Made by a program: the position numbers and the translations under genes | Notes under the pieces: generated by a model | The model's database searches: none | Told to the model about the DNA's origin: nothing | The model's input: only the letters and a program-made list of their open reading frames with translations | In this document: positions 5,456 through 8,990 of the stretch, in pieces | How positions within the stretch are numbered: position 1 is the stretch's first letter | Layout of the letters: the number at the start of each line of letters is the position of its first letter | Origin: Gammaproteobacteria bacterium | Lineage (GTDB): Bacteria > Pseudomonadota > Gammaproteobacteria > SMWH01 | Assembly: GCA_004357005.1 (NCBI GenBank) | Contig: SMWH01000095.1 | Location: forward strand, 1-8,990 | Direction of reading: 5' to 3' | DNA length: 8,990 nucleotides

Positions 5456-6391
5456 ATGCTTGAATCAATGAACAGTCGTCCCTGCATTCTCTTCGTCGAT
5501 GACGAGGAACGCATTTTGCGCTCGATGCGCGCGCTGTTCCGCCGTGACTATGAGGTTCTGACGACCCATAACCCCACGGAAGTGGAGATGCTCGTCAAGG
5601 CACACCACGTTGACGTGGTGGTGAGCGATCAGCGCATGCCCGAAATGACCGGTATCGAGGTGCTTCGCCAGGTCAAAGAGATTCGCCCCCAGGCAATGCG
5701 AGTGTTGCTGACCGGCTATTCGGATCTCAAGGCCATTATCGGATCGATCAATGAGGGCGAAGTCTTCCGCTTCGTCAGCAAACCCTGGGTGAACGACGAG
5801 CTCAAGGCCGTCGTCGGGGCCGCAGCGCGTATCGCACGCGAGATACCGGTGCCTGTGGAGATCGAGGACCCGGAAATGGAGTTGGGTACCGAGCTTCTGA
5901 GCGTGCTGGTGGTCGAAAGCGACCCGAACATTCAGACTCGCCTGCGCGAGATTCTGTGGACCGATTACCGGCTGCGATTCGCCCACACGGCGGATGAGGC
6001 GATGCAAATACTCGAGGGCCCGGATGAAATCGGCGTGGTGATATCGGAAACTCACACCAAGACCGAGGACGTGACCTCGCTGATCAAGGCTTTGAAGCGC
6101 TACCACCCGCAGATTGTGACTGTGGTCATTACCGAGCGGGCGGACGCGCGGGCGGCCATCGATCTGATTAACGAAGGTCAGGTTTATCGTTTGCTGCTGA
6201 AGCCCGTGAAAACCGGGATGTGCAAGCTGAGCGTGGATTCGGCTTTCCGGCACCACCTGAGTCTGAAGCGGGAACCTGATTCCATAGCCCGCTACCAGGT
6301 CCTTCCCGAGGACCAGTCCTACGGCACACCGTTGCACGACTCTTTCCTGGAGCGGGTCAAGAAGCTGCCGAACCGGCTGCTGAGACACTAG
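5456..6391 (+). CDS. Response regulator with two receiver domains, second one with Glu at the phospho-site
   Basis: The 311-residue protein has an intact receiver at about 9-128: acidic pair D15-D16, acceptor D58 in VVVSDQRMPEMTG, T86 in LLTGYSD and K109 in FVSKPW. The QRMPEMTG and LLTGYSD signatures are typical of receivers in HupR- and HD-GYP-type regulators. A second receiver-like domain spans about 148-265: VLVVESDPN, acceptor position E198 in VVISETHTK, T226 in VVITERAD and K249 in LLLKP. Replacing Asp with Glu there suggests it is not phosphorylated and may mimic the active state. The final 45 residues show no DNA-binding, HD-GYP, GGDEF or EAL domain, so output is probably through protein contacts. 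ATG 5456 follows GGGAGA by five bases; M5 is too far from it. A terminator follows. Confidence 0.92.
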   Translation: MLESMNSRPCILFVDDEERILRSMRALFRRDYEVLTTHNPTEVEMLVKAHHVDVVVSDQRMPEMTGIEVLRQVKEIRPQAMRVLLTGYSDLKAIIGSINEGEVFRFVSKPWVNDELKAVVGAAARIAREIPVPVEIEDPEMELGTELLSVLVVESDPNIQTRLREILWTDYRLRFAHTADEAMQILEGPDEIGVVISETHTKTEDVTSLIKALKRYHPQIVTVVITERADARAAIDLINEGQVYRLLLKPVKTGMCKLSVDSAFRHHLSLKREPDSIARYQVLPEDQSYGTPLHDSFLERVKKLPNRLLRH

Positions 6392-6405
6392 GTCCGGATC
6401 CGGAC
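6392..6405. other. Perfect 14-bp palindrome right after the response-regulator stop
   Basis: GTCCGGATCCGGAC is self-complementary over 14 bases and starts one base after the TAG of the regulator gene. It differs in sequence from the palindrome at 4296-4309. It may be a binding site or simply part of the 3' end of the transcript; as RNA it has no loop unless the centre opens. Confidence 0.45.
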
Positions 6406-6433
6406 AAGGTTCCAGACAAAAGACCCTCCCTCG

Positions 6434-6463
6434 CGACCACCGCTCCGGCGGTGGTCGTTTGTT
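6434..6463 (+). terminator. Rho-independent terminator after the two-component operon
   Basis: Arms CGACCACCGC (6434-6443) and GCGGTGGTCG (6448-6457) form a perfect ten-base-pair stem around the four-base loop TCCG, followed by TTTGTT. The stem is strong and GC-rich; the T run is short and broken by one G, so efficiency is uncertain. Placement 42 bases after the regulator stop and before gcvPB supports a transcriptional boundary. On the other strand no T run would follow the stem, so it should act for + transcripts. Confidence 0.75.
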
Positions 6464-6468
6464 ATGAT
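6460..6468 (+). promoter_or_regulatory. Candidate extended -10 promoter for gcvPB-dgkA
   Basis: TGTTATGAT at 6460-6468 fits the extended -10 form TGnTATAAT with one mismatch in the hexamer. No convincing -35 is seen at 16-18 bases upstream, where the terminator stem lies, which is compatible with extended -10 promoters. The predicted start near 6475 would give a leader of about 36 bases before ATG 6511. Because a terminator precedes it and gcvPB is essential to P-protein function, a promoter in this gap is expected. Confidence 0.4.
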
Positions 6469-6510
6469 GCCGCCGATTCGCCCAGTCAGTGGAACACGGC
6501 CCGGTACCCC

Positions 6511-7974
6511 ATGTTGATTTTCGAAAAATCCCAGCCCGGACGGCAGGCAACTGCTCAGGCCCCCGCCAGGCCTGCGCCGGCGGACGATCTGCCCGCGGCG
6601 CTGCTCAGGCAGGACGTTCCGGATCTGCCCGAGGTGTCCGAGTTGCAGGTGGTGCGGCACTACACCCGGCTGTCGAGGAAAAACTTCTCCATTGACACCC
6701 AGTTCTATCCGCTGGGTTCGTGCACCATGAAGTACAACCCGCGGGCCTGTAACACCCTGGCGATGTTGCCGGGCTTCGTCGGCAAGCACCCGCTGGCGCC
6801 GGAATCGGTGTCTCAAGGTTATCTGGCTTGCGCTTTCGACCTGCAGGAGATTCTGCGCGAAGTCTCGGGTATGGCGGGGATTTCTCTCGCGCCCATGGCC
6901 GGCGCTCAGGGCGAGTTCACCGGGGTAGCCATGATCCGCGCCTATCACGCGGACCGGGGCGATCACGAACGCACGGAAATCCTCGTTCCCGACGCTGCCC
7001 ATGGCACCAATCCCGCCACGGCGGCCATGTGTGGATGTACCGTTCGGGAAATCCCCACGGGAGCGGATGGCGATGTGGATTTCGAAGCACTGAAAGCGGC
7101 CGTCGGGCCGAGAACCGCCGGGATCATGCTCACCAACCCGTCGACCCTGGGCGTGTTCGATCGGCGGATTCTGGAAATCGCCCGGCTGGTGCACGACGCT
7201 GGCGGGCTGCTGTACTACGACGGCGCCAACCTCAACGCCATCCTGGGTAAAGTGCGCCCGGGTGACATGGGTTTCGACGCCATCCATCTGAACCTGCACA
7301 AGACCTTTTCGACGCCGCATGGCGGTGGCGGCCCGGGGGCCGGGCCCGTGGGCGTCGGCGAGCGTCTGCTGCCCTATCTGCCGGTGCCGGTGATCGCGAA
7401 GGACGGCGACCAGTACCGTTTCCTCACCCGCAAGGACCTGCCCAAAAGTATCGGTCGGTTGTCAGGCTTTGCCGGTAACGCGGGTGTGTTGCTGCGCGCC
7501 TACGTCTACGCGCGCATGCTGGGCCGGGAAGGCATGATCCGGGTGGCGGAGTACGCGACCCTGAACGCCAATTATCTGGCGGCACGGTTGAAGGAAAAAG
7601 GCTTTGATATGGCCTATCCGACGCGTCGGGCAAGCCATGAGTTTATCGTGACCCTGAAAAAGCAGAAAAAGGAACTGGACGTCACCGCAATGGACTTCGC
7701 CAAACGCCTGCTGGATTACGGCATGCACGCGCCGACGATCTACTTCCCCCTGCTGGTCCCGGAATGCCTGTTGATCGAGCCTACGGAAACGGAACCCCTC
7801 GAAGTGCTGGACGAATTCGTCGAGGCCATGGCGAGCATCCTCAAGGAAGCCGCCGACGATGCGGAGACGCTCAAACAAGCGCCGGTAACCCTGCCAGTAC
7901 GGCGTATGGATGAGTATAAGGCGGCCAAGGAACTGGATCTCGTCTGGCAGCCTGATACCTCAGCCACTCGATGA
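6511..7974 (+). CDS. gcvPB: Glycine dehydrogenase (decarboxylating), subunit 2 (P protein beta)
   Basis: The 487-residue product is the PLP-carrying half of split glycine decarboxylase. Family marks are the start MLIFEKSQPGRQ, RHYTRLSRKNFSIDTQFYPLG followed by SCTMKYNP, then LAPMAGAQGEFTGV, DAAHGTNPATAAMCG, YYDGANLNAILG (D237) and the PLP lysine K264 in HLNLHKTFSTPHGGGGPG. With GcvPA it releases CO2 from glycine and transfers the aminomethyl group to GcvH. The frame is open back to GTG 6451, but that region overlaps the terminator stem and MLIFEKS is the conserved N-terminus, so ATG 6511 is used; its ribosome site is weak. It is separated from gcvPA by about 4.5 kb and seems to have its own promoter. 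The last A of the stop region overlaps dgkA (ATGA). Confidence 0.96.
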   Translation: MLIFEKSQPGRQATAQAPARPAPADDLPAALLRQDVPDLPEVSELQVVRHYTRLSRKNFSIDTQFYPLGSCTMKYNPRACNTLAMLPGFVGKHPLAPESVSQGYLACAFDLQEILREVSGMAGISLAPMAGAQGEFTGVAMIRAYHADRGDHERTEILVPDAAHGTNPATAAMCGCTVREIPTGADGDVDFEALKAAVGPRTAGIMLTNPSTLGVFDRRILEIARLVHDAGGLLYYDGANLNAILGKVRPGDMGFDAIHLNLHKTFSTPHGGGGPGAGPVGVGERLLPYLPVPVIAKDGDQYRFLTRKDLPKSIGRLSGFAGNAGVLLRAYVYARMLGREGMIRVAEYATLNANYLAARLKEKGFDMAYPTRRASHEFIVTLKKQKKELDVTAMDFAKRLLDYGMHAPTIYFPLLVPECLLIEPTETEPLEVLDEFVEAMASILKEAADDAETLKQAPVTLPVRRMDEYKAAKELDLVWQPDTSATR

Positions 7975-8324
7975 AACTCCGTGGACCGGCAGATCTGTGG
8001 CAGGCCTGGGTCTGGTCCTACAAGGGACTGCGGGCGGCCCTCAAATATGAAGCGGCGTTCCGGAGCGAAGTGGTGGGCGCGATCATTGCCATCCCCGTGG
8101 GGTTGTGGCTGGGGGAGACCAACGTGGAGCGGGCGCTTCTGGTCGGCTGCGTTCTCGTCGTCCTCATCGTGGAAATGCTCAATTCCGCCATCGAGACTAC
8201 CGTGGATCGGGTGGGCAAGGATCATCACAAGCTGTCGGGTCGGGCCAAGGATATGGGTTCCGGCGCGGTGTTCCTGTCCCTGGTGCTGGCCGCAGTCACC
8301 TGGGCCATCATTCTTTTCACCTGA
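7971..8324 (+). CDS. dgkA: Diacylglycerol kinase, prokaryotic integral membrane type
   Basis: The 117-residue protein matches the small trimeric membrane kinase. It has an amphipathic N-terminus (SYKGLRAALKYEAAFRSE), membrane helices at about 34-50, 54-70 and 97-116, and the active-site block VEMLNSAIETTVDR with E68, N71, E75 and D79, followed by HKLSGRAKDMGSGAV. It phosphorylates diacylglycerol with ATP to phosphatidic acid, recycling lipid released by membrane-derived oligosaccharide or lipid A modification. ATG 7971 overlaps the gcvPB stop as ATGA with no clear ribosome site, implying translational coupling. The pairing with gcvPB has no metabolic logic that I know of; plsC, also producing phosphatidic acid, lies upstream. 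Confidence 0.95.
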   Translation: MKLRGPADLWQAWVWSYKGLRAALKYEAAFRSEVVGAIIAIPVGLWLGETNVERALLVGCVLVVLIVEMLNSAIETTVDRVGKDHHKLSGRAKDMGSGAVFLSLVLAAVTWAIILFT

Positions 8325-8341
8325 CGGGGCCTTGTCGTCCA

Positions 8342-8357
8342 TGAACCTGACGGTTCA
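8342..8357 (+). other. Small hairpin after dgkA
   Basis: TGAACC (8342-8347) and GGTTCA (8352-8357) pair perfectly around a TGAC loop, 17 bases after the dgkA stop; CAT and ATG outside the stem could extend it past one bulged A. There is no T run, so a rho-independent terminator is not supported. It is the first of three inverted repeats in the gap before the methyltransferase gene. Confidence 0.4.
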
Positions 8358-8416
8358 ATGCCACCCATGAAACTTGCGGTGCCAGGCTGTCCACAATCCT
8401 TGGGGTTTGATGCCGC

Positions 8417-8448
8417 AACAGCGATTCGGCAGGACACGGTTCGCTGTT
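8417..8448 (+). other. 8-bp stem-loop in the rlmI upstream region
   Basis: AACAGCGA (8417-8424) and TCGCTGTT (8441-8448) are perfect reverse complements around a 16-base loop in which a few further pairs are possible. It lies 100 bases before the methyltransferase start. I see no match to a known riboswitch or leader. Confidence 0.4.
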
Positions 8449-8487
8449 CTTGGAGTGGAAAGCGTCTTACCATGTGGCGGCGTACCC

Positions 8488-8505
8488 GTCTGACAACAGT
8501 CAGAC
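8488..8505 (+). other. 7-bp inverted repeat 43 bases before rlmI start
   Basis: GTCTGAC (8488-8494) and GTCAGAC (8499-8505) are perfect reverse complements around AACA. No T run follows. It could be an operator or an mRNA hairpin close to the ribosome site. The alternative methyltransferase start, ATG 8507, would lie directly after it. Confidence 0.45.
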
Positions 8506-8548
8506 CATGATTAGAGCCCCGGGCGTTAACGCGAACCGGGAACAGGAC

Positions 8549-8990
8549 ATGGACCTGCCCACACTGCGACTCAAACGACACGAGGACCGGCGCATCGGCG
8601 TCGGGCATCTGTGGATTTTCAGCAACGAGGTCGATACGGACGCGACGCCGTTGCAGGCCTTCGAGCCGGGTCAGTCCGTCATTATTCGGGCCGCTTCCGG
8701 CAAACCGCTTGGCGTCGGTTACGTCAACCCGAATACTCTCATCTGCGCGCGGCTCGTCAGCCGCGACACCAAAGACGTGCTGAGCGAGGATCTCATCGAA
8801 CGCCGTGTGCGCCGGGCGCTGGCGTTGCGTGAGCGCCTTTATGACGAGCCTTTCTACCGGGCCGTTTACGGGGAAAGCGATGATCTGCCCGGGTTGACCA
8901 TCGACCGCTACGGCGAGTTGGTGGTGGCGCAGTTGACCACCGCCGGCATGGAGGTGTTCAAGGAGCAGATCGCGGCGGTCATCAGCAGGG
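8549..8990 (+). CDS. rlmI: Class I SAM-dependent rRNA methyltransferase, RlmI-like, N-terminal 147 codons (cut by window edge)
   Basis: The frame from ATG 8549 stays open to the end of the window. The start MDLPTLRLKRHEDRRIGVGH leading into LWIFSNEVD is the PUA-like RNA-binding domain (about 1-75) of the RlmI/YccW family. It is followed by SVIIRAASGKPLGVGYVNP, then the family hallmark YGESDDLPGLTIDRYG at 107-122, where the central domain begins. The SAM-binding motifs are outside the window. RlmI makes m5C1962 in E. coli 23S rRNA; whether this protein has that exact target is inferred. ATG 8549 fits the usual N-terminus, with GGGAA at 8538-8542; an in-frame ATG at 8507 would add 14 residues. 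It is separated from dgkA by a 224-base hairpin-rich gap, so it may be independently expressed. Confidence 0.9.
   Translation, partial: MDLPTLRLKRHEDRRIGVGHLWIFSNEVDTDATPLQAFEPGQSVIIRAASGKPLGVGYVNPNTLICARLVSRDTKDVLSEDLIERRVRRALALRERLYDEPFYRAVYGESDDLPGLTIDRYGELVVAQLTTAGMEVFKEQIAAVISR

Noticed and set aside
6451..6510. Longer gcvPB starting at GTG 6451
   Set aside because: The extra 20 codons overlap the terminator stem and candidate promoter, and the conserved family N-terminus begins at ATG 6511.
5465..6550. 361-codon ORF on the minus strand opposite the response regulator
   Set aside because: It is the antisense shadow of a well-supported receiver protein in GC-rich DNA. Its product has no recognisable domain and is rich in Arg, His and Gln, as such shadows are. 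It also runs through the terminator.
6388..7320. 310-codon ORF on the minus strand opposite gcvPB
   Set aside because: gcvPB is unmistakable on the plus strand in this interval; the antisense frame stays open because of GC-rich third positions.
8358..8510. 50-codon ORF in the dgkA-rlmI gap, ending at an ATGA overlap with ATG 8507
   Set aside because: About half of its codons end in G or C, well below neighbouring genes; no ribosome site and no recognisable product. Better read as non-coding structured DNA.

Overview
The window is a GC-rich, gene-dense bacterial chromosome segment with every recognised gene on the + strand. Gene content suggests a proteobacterium. The Tpx-type peroxiredoxin, the E. 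coli-like DgkA, the RlmI-type rRNA methyltransferase and the two-subunit glycine decarboxylase point most plausibly to a gammaproteobacterium; this placement is inferred from protein motifs, not from a database comparison. No tRNA, rRNA, CRISPR array, transposase or phage gene was found.

Layout. Positions 1-1972 hold the glycine cleavage genes: the end of gcvT, then gcvH and gcvPA. They are followed in tight succession by tpx (thiol peroxidase), a lipoprotein with a possible transglutaminase-like Cys-His-Asp triad, and a PlsC-type acyltransferase (2037-4019). This stretch looks like one operon. Next comes a 401-base interval (4020-4420) with no clearly recognisable gene but two small ORFs, a perfect 14-bp palindrome and several hairpins. 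A two-component pair follows: a membrane-anchored histidine kinase without a recognisable sensor domain (4421-5443) and a double-receiver response regulator without an output domain (5456-6391), whose second receiver has Glu at the phospho-acceptor position. A rho-independent terminator closes that unit at about 6434-6463, directly followed by a candidate extended -10 promoter. gcvPB (6511-7974), dgkA (ATGA overlap) and, after a 224-base hairpin-rich gap, the start of an rlmI-like methyltransferase gene complete the window.

How the genes relate. GcvT, GcvH and GcvPA/GcvPB are the T, H and split P proteins of the glycine cleavage system; the L protein (lipoamide dehydrogenase) is not in the window. 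Unusually, the two P subunits, normally adjacent, are separated by about 4.5 kb of unrelated genes. PlsC and DgkA both make phosphatidic acid, from lysophosphatidic acid and from diacylglycerol respectively. Tpx removes peroxides. The signalling pair has no obvious target in its own sequence.

The points most worth a second look are the predicted catalytic triad in the lipoprotein, the D-to-E second receiver domain in an output-less regulator, the palindrome over a candidate promoter before the kinase, the two unexplained small ORFs at 4020-4420, and the structured gap before rlmI. I do not see convincing evidence for a wholly new multi-gene system.
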